From positions 220,001 through 284,000 of the forward strand of contig JACEFZ010011090.1 in assembly GCA_014155875.1 (NCBI GenBank): a stretch of DNA of 64,000 nt, written 5' to 3'. Positions within the stretch are counted from its first letter, which is position 1, and each line of letters starts with the position of its first letter. Origin of the DNA: Cepaea nemoralis (taxonomy: Eukaryota; Mollusca; Gastropoda; Stylommatophora; Helicidae). Below the pieces are notes generated by a model that worked only from the letters and a program-made list of their open reading frames with translations, had not been told where the DNA came from and searched no databases. The translations under genes and the position numbers were made by a program. Positions 32,531 through 45,300 of the stretch are shown here, piece after piece.

Positions 32531-35260
32531 TGTTATTCCATCCATCATGTGCCATGCCGGTAAGCGTGGGCGGTCATGTTCTGCCGTCTCACTCGATCAC
32601 CAGAGTCGTGGATCAGCTCCTTGTTTCTGTCTCGACCATGCCACAAGGCCAAGCCATCCAGGTACTTGCCTCTAGGTCTTCCCCTTGGTCTGTTCCCCTC
32701 GATCTTACCAGTTGTCACCTAGTTCTCTAGATCATTTCTTCTCATAACATGCCCAACAAATTTTGACTGTATACGTCTAATGTCTCTAATCAGTCTACGA
32801 TCTTCATTTGTTTCTTGAAGAACTTGTTCATTGGTCTTTCTGGCTGTCCATGGTATTCTTTGCATTTTTCTCAGAAACCACATTTCTACAGCCATAAGAT
32901 GTTTTTCAGCTTGTCTGCTCATTGTCCAAGCTTCACATCCATATAAGAGTACACGTTCTATGTAGCATCTCAACACTCTTTTTCTAGTTTCAAATGACAT
33001 CTTTTTATTGGTCAGTGTGTTTTTCATCTTGCTAAAGGCTACTTTTGCCATGGCGATTCTTGTTCTAATCTCTTCAAGGCATCTCCCATCAGATGTTATT
33101 TCTGTTCCGAGATAATTGTACCTATTAACTTGTTTAATAATATTCCCATTTACTTGTATATTACATTGTGGTATTTCGTTCTTCCTAGTGACGACCATAA
33201 TCTGTGTCTTTTTACAATTTAATTCTAACCCTAGTTGTTCTCTGTGTGTAACAACCGCATCTACTAAATAAATTGTGCAAGTCCTGTTCATTGTCTGCAA
33301 TCAACACTGTATCATCTGCATATCTAATGTTATTGATGCATCGTCCCCCAATGTTGATTCCTTCCATATCTTCAATATTTCTGAAAATAATTTCACTGTA
33401 CAAGGAAAACAGATCTGGAGACATTACACATCCCTGTCTCACATCTCTCTTAATAGGCTGATATTGGCTTACTTCATTATCAACTCTTATGGCAGCTTGT
33501 TGTTTTAATATATGTTTTTTACAAGTCTAAGGTCTTTTCCATCAATCTGTAGATTCTCAAGCATCCTTATCATGTTGACGTGTCTCACTTTATCGAAAGC
33601 CTTTGTGTAGTCAATAAAGCAAAGGCACCTTTATTTACTTCTATAGAACGTTCGATTACGGTTCCCAGTATATATGAAGCATTTACTGTACCCTTGCCTT
33701 CTACAAACCCACATTGTTCTTCTCCTCTCCTAACTCTTTGCATTATAATTCTTAGCAAAATCTTCGTGATGTGACTCATTATACTAATTGTTCGATGTTG
33801 ATAACATTCCAAGGCTCCTGATTTCTTTGGGATTGCAATAAATACAGAATTACATAACTCCTGAGGTATATTTCCAGTCTCATATATTGTATTAAGCAGA
33901 CTGGTAACTTTATCTATTCCATATTCTTCTAAAGCATTAATCATTTCTATTGTGACGCTGTCTGAACAGGGGGTCTTGCCAGATTTCATATGGTTAAGTG
34001 CATTCTGAACCTCCATCTTCAAAAATGCTGGTCCTTCATTATTATTTTGAACATCATACTGTTCGTCTCTGTTATCGTCATAAAGGTTTTTCACGTAATC
34101 TGACCATACATGTAAGATCTGATCTTTTTCTATTATGACTCTTCCATCTTTTGTCTTTAGGCAGCCTGCTGATGTACTTGTTCTTTGATTAGTAAGCTCC
34201 TGAATTCTTTTGTGCATTAGTTTCGCATTTTTATTGTTGTGTTGTTCTTCAATTTCTCTGCAATTTTACTCAAGCCATGTTTCTTTTGCCTCCTTACATA
34301 AGGTTCTGACTTTTCTGTGAATTTCTTCATATTTGGCATGATTATTTTTGTTCTGTCTTCTTGTTTCCATTAGTTGTAAAATTTCTTCAGTCATCCATGT
34401 CTTACGGCCCACTTTCTTTACTTTTGGAATAGTTTTTTCTGCTGCACAACTGATTGAATTCTTCAGCATTTCCCATTAATCATCTACATCTTGAAATAGG
34501 ATCTCTAGATCAGACAATAAATCAAATTTGTTCTTTACTTCTATGTTAAAACTATTTTGTATTTCTTTCTCAGTTTTCAATTTGCACAAGTCATATTTAG
34601 GGTTTCCTGCTGTATACTTGACTTTCTTTATCTTTACCCTCAATGTGCCTATAATTAATCTGTGATCACTGTAAGAGTCTGCATTTGGAACCGTTTTTAC
34701 GACTGTTAACGCATTTCGAAACCTTTTGCTAATCAGGATGTAATCTATCTGGTTTTTAATCCTGCTGTCTGGACTCCTCCATGTCCATAATCTTCTAGGA
34801 TGCTGTTTAAACCAGGTGTTTCCTACAACCATTTCTTGTCCTTTTGCCCATTCTACAAGTCTGTATCCTCTTTCATTTTTCTCTCCCAAACTATGGTTGC
34901 CTACACTGCATCCATCGCTTTGCTTTCCTATTTTTGCGTTAAAATCACCCATTATGATATTTATTTCTGATTTTTTACAGTTCTTCAAAGCAGACTCCAT
35001 GTCATTATAAAATTCCTCTATATTTTCTTCACTGCATTCACTTGTTGGGGCATATACTTGAATGACATTTATTTTAAAAGGTCTTCCGTTTAATTTTACT
35101 AATAGAACTCTGTCTGACACAGCCCGATATCCGTTGAAAGAATTTGATGTTTGCTTATCTAATATAATGGCTACACCTCTTTGCTGTTCTTCTCCCCCAG
35201 AATAAATAATCTTACAATCCTCTCCTGTCCTTATCCCTGCTCCTTTCCATCTCATTTATG
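32531..35260 (-). mobile_element. RTE-1 copy D: longest copy, endonuclease plus RT
   Basis: On the minus strand the AP-endonuclease frame (34476-35255) shows QQRGVAIILDKQT, VLLVKLNGRPFKINVIQVYA, IIMGDFNAKIGKQSDG, LWTWRSPDSRIKNQIDYILI and YSDHRLIIGTL. This is the GDFNAK, D-xxxxS and SDH landmark set. After a linker (34266-34469) the RT lies in frames 33585-34217 (GKTPCSDSVT, AIPKKSGALE), 33212-33442 (RQGCVMSPDLF, NIRYADDTVLIAD) and 32719-33300 (thumb, GRCLEEIRTRIAMAKVAF). The endonuclease is of the type often mislabelled craniofacial development protein 2, because ruminant CFDP2 contains an RTE-derived endonuclease. At least four frameshifts and truncation at 35260 make it dead. Its ends lie in the 32-bp array. 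Confidence 0.92.
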
Positions 35261-35417
35261 TTATTGCTAACGTGTATATCTCCACACGGCTATTATAAAT
35301 ATCATTATATCACCACACTTATGTTTTCTCTAGCTTGTATAAATCCAAACACATATCAACTCGATTCTGAATATCTCCACACTAGTGTTAACTTTATCTT
35401 CTATATCTTCAAACTTC
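35261..35417. repeat. 32-bp minisatellite of intron 3, fifth piece
   Basis: About four degenerate units (tatatctccacacggctatt, atatctccacactagtgtta) between RTE-1 copy D and the RNase H-bearing LINE. Array continuation is found beyond the nest at 49631. Confidence 0.8.
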
Positions 35418-36080
35418 TGAGTTGGTTAGTTATTTAGTCAACAGATCTTCCTCATTGCACATCGAACCTTTCAGTCCATAAGTGCTCGGATCCCTTCCTT
35501 TGCAAATCCCGCAGCGTGTAGCGGCTCACGACACCAGTTCTGTGTTGGTTTATTAATATTCTTTTACTTCCTGCGTAATGTTCTTGTTTGGCCACATCTC
35601 TTTTAATTTGCTGTTCTCGCAGCCTGATCATGGTTGTAGATTCACAGTCATCACTTGGTTCTTGTGAACGACTTAGTTCTCCTAGAGCATTCGGAATGGC
35701 TGCCTGGTCCATGGCTCGTCCACCTTCGACAGTAGCCTTACCAGCAATCCTGTCAGCCTGTTCATTTCATTGTACACTCTCATGCCCTGTCACGAAAATG
35801 AAACTAATCTTTACCAGCCGAGACCGCTCCAGAGACAGTAACCAGCTCTCTTCGGACCCACCCCATCTCAATCAGTTTGAGCATACTCATTGTGTCACTA
35901 AAGACACATGCCCTAGTAAATGTCTGTGTCTCGAGCCATGTTATTGCTTTACTTACTGACATGGCTTCCATAGTCAGGCTATTGGTGGTCAAAGCAAAAG
36001 CACCAGAATCTTCCTTCACAATTCCCCCTCCTGCCTGAGCCGTAAAGGCCCATGAACTTCTCATTCTTCGAACGACAGAC
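35418..36080 (-). mobile_element. RNase H LINE (LINE-H) copy 2, C-terminal part, left of the LTR insertion
   Basis: The minus-strand frame at 35804-36064 encodes SSWAFTAQAGGGIVKEDSGA, then TMEAMSVSKAITWL and ACVFSDTMSMLKLIE, the D-E-D carboxylate layout of RNase H. A shifted frame continues FIFVTGHESVQ and NEQADRIAGKATVEGGRA (about 35740-35810), then ENGRE-like and AKQEHYAGSKRILI (35452-35712). Family order places RT and thumb (48456-49630) directly upstream, so the LTR element at 36081-48455 split this LINE. Confidence 0.8.
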
Positions 36081-36683
36081 TGTCAGCAACTCACGTGTGA
36101 CAGGCATACAAGGATTCCCTTCTTTTGCACTACACGAAAGTGACAACTCGTATTGTTTGCAAAAGGATACATTTTTATTCGGAGCAGATCATACAATAGC
36201 TCCACGAGCGGAATACCACAACGATAAGATGGAATGAGGAGATGATATAAATATATAACTACTGAAGCTAAGCTAGACTATTATAACTATTATACTGTCC
36301 TTCACAACTACGAAGTATCCCTAGCGGATACACGTCTGATTCCTACGCCGTCCGGGTCTCAGTCTGAGCCCGCTGAGCGTGGCGTGTTCAGCCACGAGCA
36401 ATTTAGCTCAGCGTGCGTTCGTTGGTTTACGTGCTGGGCACTGGGCTGTGTTGACCAGAGTTACTTGGTCCTTACCTCGTGAACTGGGTTTTCCAGTCTC
36501 TTGGGTAACTCCAGCTCATCTGCACTGGTTGCCCTCCTTGTTGACACAAGTGTGTCCCGTTATAGCTATTTATAGCGTTTGTGTCTCTTCTGTCTGGTCT
36601 CCTGTCCTATTACGTCACTTGCCTTCTCCCTAAGCTCTATTTTAGCTCTCCTTAGTTCAGAGCTGTCTCCTAAGTCTTTGCCA
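36081..36683 (-). repeat. 3' LTR of the Gmr1-like element
   Basis: Starts tgtcagcaactcacgtg on + and ends gtctttgcca, so the element strand reads TGGC...GACA (TG..CA). The first 508 bp match 47919-48455 closely, apart from small indels including about 25 bp near 48062-48086. The right end is inferred from the adjacent polypurine tract because the other LTR lacks this part. Confidence 0.82.
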
Positions 36684-36700
36684 GGCTCTCCTTCCTCCCC
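36684..36700 (-). promoter_or_regulatory. Polypurine tract (plus-strand primer) of the LTR element
   Basis: The minus strand reads ggggaggaaggagagcc directly before the TG that begins the LTR. Position and composition fit the primer for second-strand synthesis. The inference depends on the LTR border placed at 36683. Confidence 0.65.
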
Positions 36701-38269
36701 TGTTGTGTTACAAACTTTTAAGTTGTGGGGAGTAACACAAGTAATCTTACAAAAATTGGAAGTCTAATTTTGTCAAAGACTTCGTGAGTTCTCTACTTCT
36801 CTTATGGGGATAGGACAAGATCTCTCCTTTCCTTCGTCACACTGTTGTATCACTTCACTTGGCTAATTGAGTAGCTCATCACACTAGTACAGTTGGCTAT
36901 AAACTGTCATTATATTTCTGAGAATTGTGAGGTCCAGATCCGATGCCATAAGGCCTGTCCTCAGATTGTCCAAAATTAACAATCCCAAACAACTTGCCTC
37001 TATTATGAGTGCAAAACATGGACAATAAAATGTTCATGCTCTCATATAATAATTGCCCCAACTCGTATACATGTTATCTGTGCCACTCTTCACCTTTTAG
37101 CTTCCGCTTGTGAAGGAATATTTAAGTGTTACATTAAGGTTTTAGAGATATTATTGAGTCCCCTGTTTGGAGTAGTTATGGTTCTTTGAAAGTAATGGTG
37201 TATGCAAGTTTATGTGTTTGTTTTTTCTGGTTGGTTGTGTGTTCTCTATTAAACTACAGTGTATTTAACTTACTAACATGTGTATGCGTTTCCAATTTAT
37301 GTGTATGTATTCTTTCGAGCGCCGTAAAGCGGTTTATTGTAGCCACAAATGAGTGTGTTATGCTAATTTATGTCTACAGTGCCGTTTTAAGATGCTAAAA
37401 ATATGTTCCCTATGTTTCTCACTAAAGTATGGCAACTACACACTTATAAAAAATGATAACACATTGATTACACAGATTGACACAGAGAAGTCAAAACAAG
37501 TCGTTTTGTGCGGTGAAAAAATACCGCAATATCTCTCTCACTCTCCTAATTTCATCCATTCTCTCTCTATCATTCACACATCTTTCGTTCTTCTCTCTCT
37601 ATCATTCACACATCTTTCGTTCACCTTTCATTTAAAAGTGGTTTTAAAATATTGGGTCGTCATTAGCACATGGTTGGAGAAATAATGCCTAGATGAACCA
37701 TAAATATATACATTAAATGGTTGGCTGAATTTAAATGGGTATTCAAGCCACATGACTGTGCTGTCTTTCTGCACTTGTCATTTATATACAAAAATATACA
37801 TGATTGAAAAGGATTGTTCGCTACCAATCCTATGGTAAAGACTGATCTAACTAATCTATTATGAGTTGGTGCACTGTTCTAAATTTATCTAAGGGAAATA
37901 ATCTAACTAATTAATTCAATTTGAAAATATGGGTTAATTACCTTAAAGTGTTTTAATGCCTAAAATGATATAAATTATTAAATGATGGTGTTAATTTGTA
38001 AGTGATGTTTTAATTAACTTATGTAACTAACTAAGTTTAAATGTTGATAAATTAAAGTAATATGATGTAGATGTTAACTTAAATGAGTTCTTAACTAACT
38101 ATAAGTAAATTATAACTGTGAAATGTCCTAAATAAAGTTATATGGTAAATCTACATAAATATTTCTAATATTCCACAAAATATGAAGTTATACGCGACTG
38201 TTTATAAAAACATGTTATATACATATCACAACTAATTTTTAACTAACTACACTAACTCAGGTAAGACAT
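36701..38269. other. 3' non-coding part of the LTR element
   Basis: 1.57 kb of AT-rich sequence between the polypurine tract and the RTE-2 insertion, with many taacta and ttaact strings near 37860-38260. No env-like or other coding frame is supported. A short duplication of about 30 bp (tctctctatcattcacacat) occurs at 37561-37620. Confidence 0.6.
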
Positions 38270-41200
38270 TTCTCAACTGTGAACAAAGACACATAATTTA
38301 TTCAGGAAGAACCGACAACCATCATTCGAACGGAGTCGCTATCATCATGTCAAAAAATGTAGAAAGATCACTGATCAGCTGGGAACCAGTAAATGATAGA
38401 ATCATAACAGCGCGTTACCAAACGAAATATTTCAAACTAACAATCATACAATGCTACGCACCTACCAACGACGATACAGACATCAACAAAGATAATTTCT
38501 ATGAACAACTACGTGGTACCATCAACTCATCTCTCAAGCACGACATTGTTGTTGTAATGGGCGATTTCAATGCCAAGATAGGGTCTGACAATAAGGGTGT
38601 TGAAAGATATATGGGAATTCACGGCTTAGGGGATATGAACCAAAACGGAGAGAGACTACTAGAATTCTGTGAAATAGCAAATCTGATAGTAGCAAACTCT
38701 TTATTTCCGCACAAAGATATACATAAAGTCACGTGGAACTCGCCTGATAACATCACAAAAAAAATCAGATAGACCATTTTTGCATTAATGCCAAATTCCG
38801 TTCATCAGTACAAGACGTCAGAGCCTACAGAGGTGCAGATGCTGGCAGTGATCACAATCTCTGCATTGCCGAACTAAAAATAAAGCTCAAGACTCTGCAC
38901 AGTTCACCCAGAATTAAGAAAATAAACTCACAGTCCCTACTGACTAAAGAACACCAACTCGCATTCAATTCAGAGGTACGAAGCAGCTATGCTAACAAAG
39001 AAAGTGTATCGAGCAATGCGAATATTAAAAACAACATTGAAGCAAATTGGAATTTCCTAAAAAAAAATACCTTGCTAAATGCTGCAACAAACACAGTCGG
39101 CTACGTACAAAGACAGACGAAGAAGTGGCTAAGCGATAACACCTGGACGAAGATACAAGAAAGAAAACAAGCAAAACTAACACTTCTTTCTGCAACAGAC
39201 ACATCTACATATGATACCCATAAACAAAAATACTCTATGTTGGATAAAGAGGTGAAATCAAGCGCACGAAAAGACAAACATAACTTTATTCACAGCCTGG
39301 CCTCCGACGCCGAAGCAGCTGCCAGAACTGGAAACAACAGAGCCGTATTCCATATCATGAAGCATCTATGCAGTCACTCACCTACACCAAATATACCCAT
39401 CAAAGACAAACAAGGCAATCAATTGTTATCCGATGACCTTCAAAAGCAACGATGGGCAGAACATTTCAAAGAAATATTAAATAGACCGCAGCCTGACACT
39501 GTTCCGAACCTGGATGGAGAAATTACTATGCCCCCACTAGATGCCTCCTGCGAGTCATTCACCATGGAAAAGATTAAAGCAGCCATTAAAAAAATGAAGA
39601 ACAACAAAGCTGTTGGTGAAGATGAAATCTCAGGAGAAATGCTCAAAGCAGCAGATGAGAACACCTTACAACGTTTGTTACAGCTGATCAATGAAATCTG
39701 GCAAAGCGAATCCCCACCACAACAGTGGAAAGATGGTGTAATTTTCAAACTGCCTAAAAAGGGCGATATGTCTGATTGCAATAATTGGCGTGGTATCACT
39801 CTATTGTCAGAACCAGGTCAACTTTTTTGTAGCATGTTACTTGAGAGATTGAAAAAGGCGATAGATGAAAGGCTCAGAGAAGAACAAGCAGGCTTCAGAC
39901 CAAAACGGTCATGCATAGACCACATTTTCACCCTCAGAATAATCATTGAAGACTCCGTAGAATTCCAGTCGAAATTAATCACCAACTTTGTCAACTTTCA
40001 AAAAGCCTTCTACAGTATCCACCGTCCTTCACTTTGGAATCTACTTAACATCTATGGTTTTCCTACCAAATATACCAACGTCATAAAATCTTTCTACAAA
40101 GAAACATGTTGCTGCGTAAGAACAGAAACAGGCAACTCTGACTGGTTCTCAGTCGAAACAGGAGTGAAACAGGGTTGTGTCTTATCATCGATGCTTTTTG
40201 GAATAGCTATCGATTGGGTCATGCGCAAATGCACAAACAACACAAATATGGGTATCCATTGGGTTGACAAAATTCTAGAAGACCTGGACTTTGCCGACGA
40301 CATAGTGCTTTTGAGTTCAACACACCCGGATGCCCAAGGGAAAATAAACCACCTCCAAAATGTTTCAGGGCAAATTGGTCTCCGAATTACCACCACAAAA
40401 ACAAAGACTATTGATCTTACCAACAGTTCAGATGACACCAAATTGAACAGCTACGTTCTTGAAAAAGTCAACAGCTTTACATACCTAGGAAGTAAAATGA
40501 CATCTACAGGGGACTCAACACCAGAAATATCATCTAGAATCGCACTGGCATCTAGTGCCTTCAATAAACTGTCAAACATCTGGAAGTCAAAGACACTCAG
40601 CAAACACACAAAACTTAAAATCTTCAACTCTTGTGTGATTCCAGTGTTAACGTATGGATGTGAAAGTTGGAAATCAACGAACGAACGAACGAACAAACTT
40701 TATTTTCAAAGGGTTTAGAATTGGGCACGCAGGCCCGTCTAACATTCTGCCCTTCTCTCACTCTCTTTCATACATTATTTCATTCACACATCATTCAAGG
40801 CTAACAGAGAACAGCAACAATAAAAAAAGTTATGCATTATAAAGGCATGGGCAAAATGCGAACATCAAAACTACACGACACAGTAAAATTAGATAATGGT
40901 CTGACACTTGTTATTAGCCATGTGGAATATACTGGCCTACCAAAAGGGGACTGGCTGTTATACTAGGGGTTTGTTATTATTATTATTATCTCTATTATTA
41001 AGGGGGAAGATAATCCGTACTGAGATAGTGTTCGAGTAATTTGCGATTATATGAATAGGGATTGGTGATGTCTTTGATTTCTTGTGGAAGATTGTTCCAC
41101 AGCTGAGCTGCAGAGTACGTTAAGCTTGTTTTGTATAAGTCAATCCTAGGCTTCGGAATGTGTAATATATTTAAACGTTTACTGTGTCTAGCATTATATT

Positions 41201-42058
41201 TAAACAAAGGCCAAAGGTAATGTGGGGCATTCCGATGCAGGATTTTGTGAATTAGTTTAGCTTTATTGAAAAGCAGGCGTTTGTGGAGTGGTAGTAACTG
41301 AAGGCGTTTATACAGGCTAGGATTGTCAGATAAATGTTTGTTATAAATTAGACTCATGGCCCGTTTCTGGAGTGAGTAAAGTCGCTTGGTGTTTGAATTA
41401 GAACAACCGTCCCAGATTGTAGAGCAGTAGTCAAAGTGGGTCTGTATATGAGAAGTATAGAATAGTTTCCTTGTGTCCTCATCAAGGAAGTTTTTAATCT
41501 TGGCTAGTTAGTAGACTGTTTTCGCTGTTTGTTTAATATGCGCTTGAACGTGGGAATTAAAGGTTAGGTTTCTATCAATGATTATGCCTAATGTTTTGTG
41601 CTCAATTATACTTTCTACTGGCATGTTATCGATGTGAAGTTGAAGTGATGTGTGTGAGCTTAGGGTAGCTTTAGATAAAAAAAATTAGACAATTTTGAGA
41701 ACAAATGTCTTAGAAGACTTCTAAACATCCACTGGACAGACTTCAGAACCAATTCGCAAATAAGATAAGAAGATCGCCGTTGGAACTACATCGGCCATGT
41801 ACTCAGAATGGACAAGTCAAGACTCCCCTACCAAGCCCTCATATGGTCACCAGTAGGGAAAAGAAAACGGGGAAGACCAAGAGAGACCCTGCGTAGAACC
41901 ATCATTAGAGAAGGCTCATTCAATGGCCAAGTAGATATCCAAGATCTACAACAGGTAGCAGCGAACCGCCAAGCATGGAGAGACAGGACTTCTGCCCTAT
42001 GCGCCGCCTTAGGCTCAAGAGGAAAGACTAACTTAACACTAACTAATTACATCCAGGT
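38270..42058 (+). mobile_element. RTE-2 copy A: LINE with endonuclease and RT, split by a CR1/L2-like LINE
   Basis: The + strand endonuclease remnant at 38290-38880 reads HHSNGVAIIMSKNVERSL, IIQCYAPTND, VVVMGDFNAKIGSDN and, after a shift at about 38770, DAGSDHNLCIAELKIKLK. The RT frame at 39072-40680 is intact through its main blocks: KLPKKGDMSDCNNWRGITLL, REEQAGFRPKRSC, NFVNFQKAFYSI (the first catalytic Asp, normally in DFxKAFD, is changed), TGVKQGCVLSSMLF, LDFADDIVLLSS and VNSFTYLGSKMTS. The end of the ORF continues beyond the 985-bp insertion at 41666, with NKIRRSPLELHRPCTQNGQ in a shifted frame and GKRKRGRPRETLRRTIIREG. The loss of Asp indicates an inactive RT despite the long frame. A second family copy is at 59167. 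Confidence 0.9.
40681..41665 (-). mobile_element. CR1/L2-like LINE 3' end, inserted into RTE-2 copy A
   Basis: The minus-strand frame 40998-41357 encodes YKRLQLLPLHKRLLFNKAKL, LHRNAPHYLWPLF and LTYSAAQLWNNLPQEIKD, the C-terminal end typical of CR1/L2-type LINEs. Upstream, FYTSHIQTHFDYCSTIWDGC and LYSLQKRA appear near 41380-41460. The 3' side has AATAAA on the minus strand and a (TTCG)n tail (acgaacgaacgaac at 40681). RTE-2 sequence resumes exactly at 41666, as judged from the second RTE-2 copy (aacgatagctttagataa at 59613). Confidence 0.88.
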
Positions 42059-42360
42059 GTGAAGTTTGAGCCGTGTCCTCTGTAGAATGTCCTCGAAAAC
42101 AACGTTCAGGTAGACAAAGTCTGATTTACGCTCTCGTCCTGGGTAATGTTCATACTAATGGTATGCTACTGGTTGGTGTAGGTTCAAGTCTCAAAATTCG
42201 ATCCACTCAAGGGTTGTATAAGTGGTAGTGGTGTAGACAATTTCACAAATGCGTCTGTTCATTCCACTAATGCTGACACAGTTTATATTACATAAATGTA
42301 AGCGACTGGCGATTGTAACGCACTTTAGTGTTCACAATCAACACATAGGGCACTAAGTAA

Positions 42361-45300
42361 TTACAGTGTCAATGTCTTTGGTGATGTAAGGTCGCTCTCA
42401 TCTCGTATTTCAGGTATTTCAATGTGAGAAGGTCTACTCAATGTGTCAGCTAGAGAGTTCAAACTTCCCTTCAAATGTTTAATAGTAAAGGCATAATTCT
42501 GCAAAATTAAGGACCATATGTAAATCCTATTGTTGCGATAAACCCCTGTTTGTATGACCGTAAGAGGCGAATTATCGGTTTCGATAACAAACTCTGTACC
42601 CGCCAGGAATCGATGAAGTTTCCTGACACAATAGATCACGCTTAAAGCTTCCAATTCAGAGGCTGAGTATCTTCCTTCAGCCGGGCTGATCTTACGACTC
42701 ACGTACATTATTGGGTGAAACTTGTCTTCATAAAATTGGCCTAGGACCCCAGAAATGGAAATGGAACTTGCGTCTGTACGGAGGAAATACGTAAGATTGA
42801 CATTAGGCAAACGCAAGATAGGTGGAACGCTAAATAAATATTTCAATTTTGATAACGCACCGATTAACTTTGCATCCTGAACATCAAGTTTTACAGATGC
42901 TTTTAACACATTAGAAAAAACGCCGGTGATTTCAGCCAAATTGGGTATAAATTTGCTGTAATAATTGACCAGACCAAGCAAGCTACTGAACTGTTTCTTG
43001 GTCGTAGGCATCGTTAGATTGAGAATCTTGGTCACTATATTCTCATCAGTTTTTAGTTGGCCACTGGTGATTGTATGGTCTAAGAAATCAATTTCTTCCA
43101 TTCCCAACTCCACTTTGGTGGGTTTCACTGTAAGACCAAATAATCGCAATCTATCGAAGACATATCGCAGTTTCAGTAGGTGTGTTGTCCAGTCTGCTGT
43201 ATGGATGCAAATGTCATCAATATAAGTAGATGTCTTGGTCACTCCGTGGAGAAGATCCTAGTGAGTCAGACAAAAGTGGCTGGTGCATTACGAAGACCGA
43301 AAGGAAGAAAGCGCCACTCATAGAGGCCTAAAGGATAGAGAATGCTGTCAAAGGAATAGAGGATGATTCCATCGGGACCTGCCAATAACCTTTCGTGAGA
43401 TCTAGTTTCGAAAAGATACGTGATAATGACATGTCAAGGATTAGGTCGTCACAAGATGGGATAGGCTCTTCATCGACCTTGGTCACGTTGTTTAAGCGAC
43501 GATAATCGACGCAGAGGCGAATAGTCGAGTCCTTTTTTCTGACTAGAACAATAGGAAAAGAATATTCTGACTGAGATTTCTGAATTATTCCACTCGACTC
43601 AAGATTTAACAATTCCTTGTCGAGATTTTTCCTGTAACTCAATAGGATGGAATAAGGTCGACATTTGATGGGTGTGCTATCAGTCAGAATTATAGAGTGT
43701 TCTATTCTGTCTGTCTTACCTGGGATGTCGGAGAAAATGTCCTTGTACTCAGTACTACCTAGTGTAGTTGTGTTGTGTGCGTCTGTCGTCCGGTTAATTG
43801 GTATTGGTGCACTCTGTTCGTCTGTCGTCAGTTCTTGTCGTGAGAAATAGGGCTTCAGCATGTTGATATGAAATATCTTTAATTTTCCCTTTATCGATAT
43901 TTCATAGTCGACATCTGATATCTTTCGTTCGACTTTGAATGGCCCTTGCCATGATGTTAGTAACAAATTTCGTTTATCTGGTAGTAAAAGTAGCACCGTT
44001 TGATTGGGTTCAAGGTATAGGGTTTTGGCACCCTTGTTTGCATATTCGCGGTACATCTGGCCTTTTCTCTCCAAAGATGATTTGGCTATTAGACACGCCT
44101 TCATAATTTTATGGCGTGTCTCTGTTACCATCTCATACGGTGTTACTGTTGTTGGATTCTCTACTGAGCTTGTGATTAGCTGATGGTAGATTGTTAGGGG
44201 TCCACGAGGGTTCGCCCCATAAACTAATTCGAAAGGTGAGAAACCCGTACTTGAGTGCGGAATTTCTCTCAAATATCACTTCTGGTAGTAGGGTGTCCCA
44301 ATCAGATGGGTTCTCAGCTGTTACTTTCGCCAGCATGTGCTTTAGATCCCCGTAATTTTTTTCTATAATCCCATTACTCGCAGGGTGATACGGTGTACAT
44401 AAATGCTGTTCTATTCTAGCAATTTTGTTAGGGCTTGCATAGCAGCCGAAATAAATTGGGTTCCCCGGTCACTCAAAATGGTTCAAGTAAAGCCAAATCG
44501 ACAAAATAGATGTAAAAACACATTTGCCACATCTTTGGAGGTAATGTATTTTAGTGGTACCGCTTCGATCCACCTTGTACAGAGATCCACGAGTGTTAGT
44601 ATAAAAGGGTTTCCTTTGTTCGACACCTGATTCAGGGGTCCAACAATATCTAACGCTACACTTTCGAATGGTCTAGAAGCCAAAATGGAACGCTGGACCT
44701 CGGCTGTTACATGCTTTCCTTTTCTTACTAAATGTTGACAAATAGTACATGATCGACAGAATAATTTAATGTCGTTACAAAATTTAGGCCAGTAGAAGTG
44801 TGCAAAATTCTGGCTCTCGTTCTGTCATAGGCTAAATGTCCAGCAAACGGTGACTCGTGTGCAATGTTTAGCACATTTTGTCGGTGTTTTACAGGTAACA
44901 CCGTCTTCTGAATTTCATGGTTATTTGTTGTATAATAACGCATGAGAATTCCGTTATGTACTTTAAAATACCAAGATGCATTCTTAGTAACTTTCGCTCG
45001 CTCACCTAACAATTTAAAATAAGGTGCGATAGTTTGATCGTAGCGGTGTGCCTCGATAAATTCTTGTCGAGTAGTACTGTTACTAGCACCGGTGGGTGTT
45101 AACAACTGTAACATTTCGTTTTGTAGGTCAGTGTAGTGTGTTTCAGTATCTGACCTCGTTACAGCATTAGCCGTGTTTGTTTGTTTCCAGGCTAATATTT
45201 CTTCATCATTACACTGTTTTAATGATGGCAAGCAACCCAAAATCAAATAAGTACAGGGATTTTGCAGGATCGCGCACGTAAATGTGCCGGCAAGGAATGG

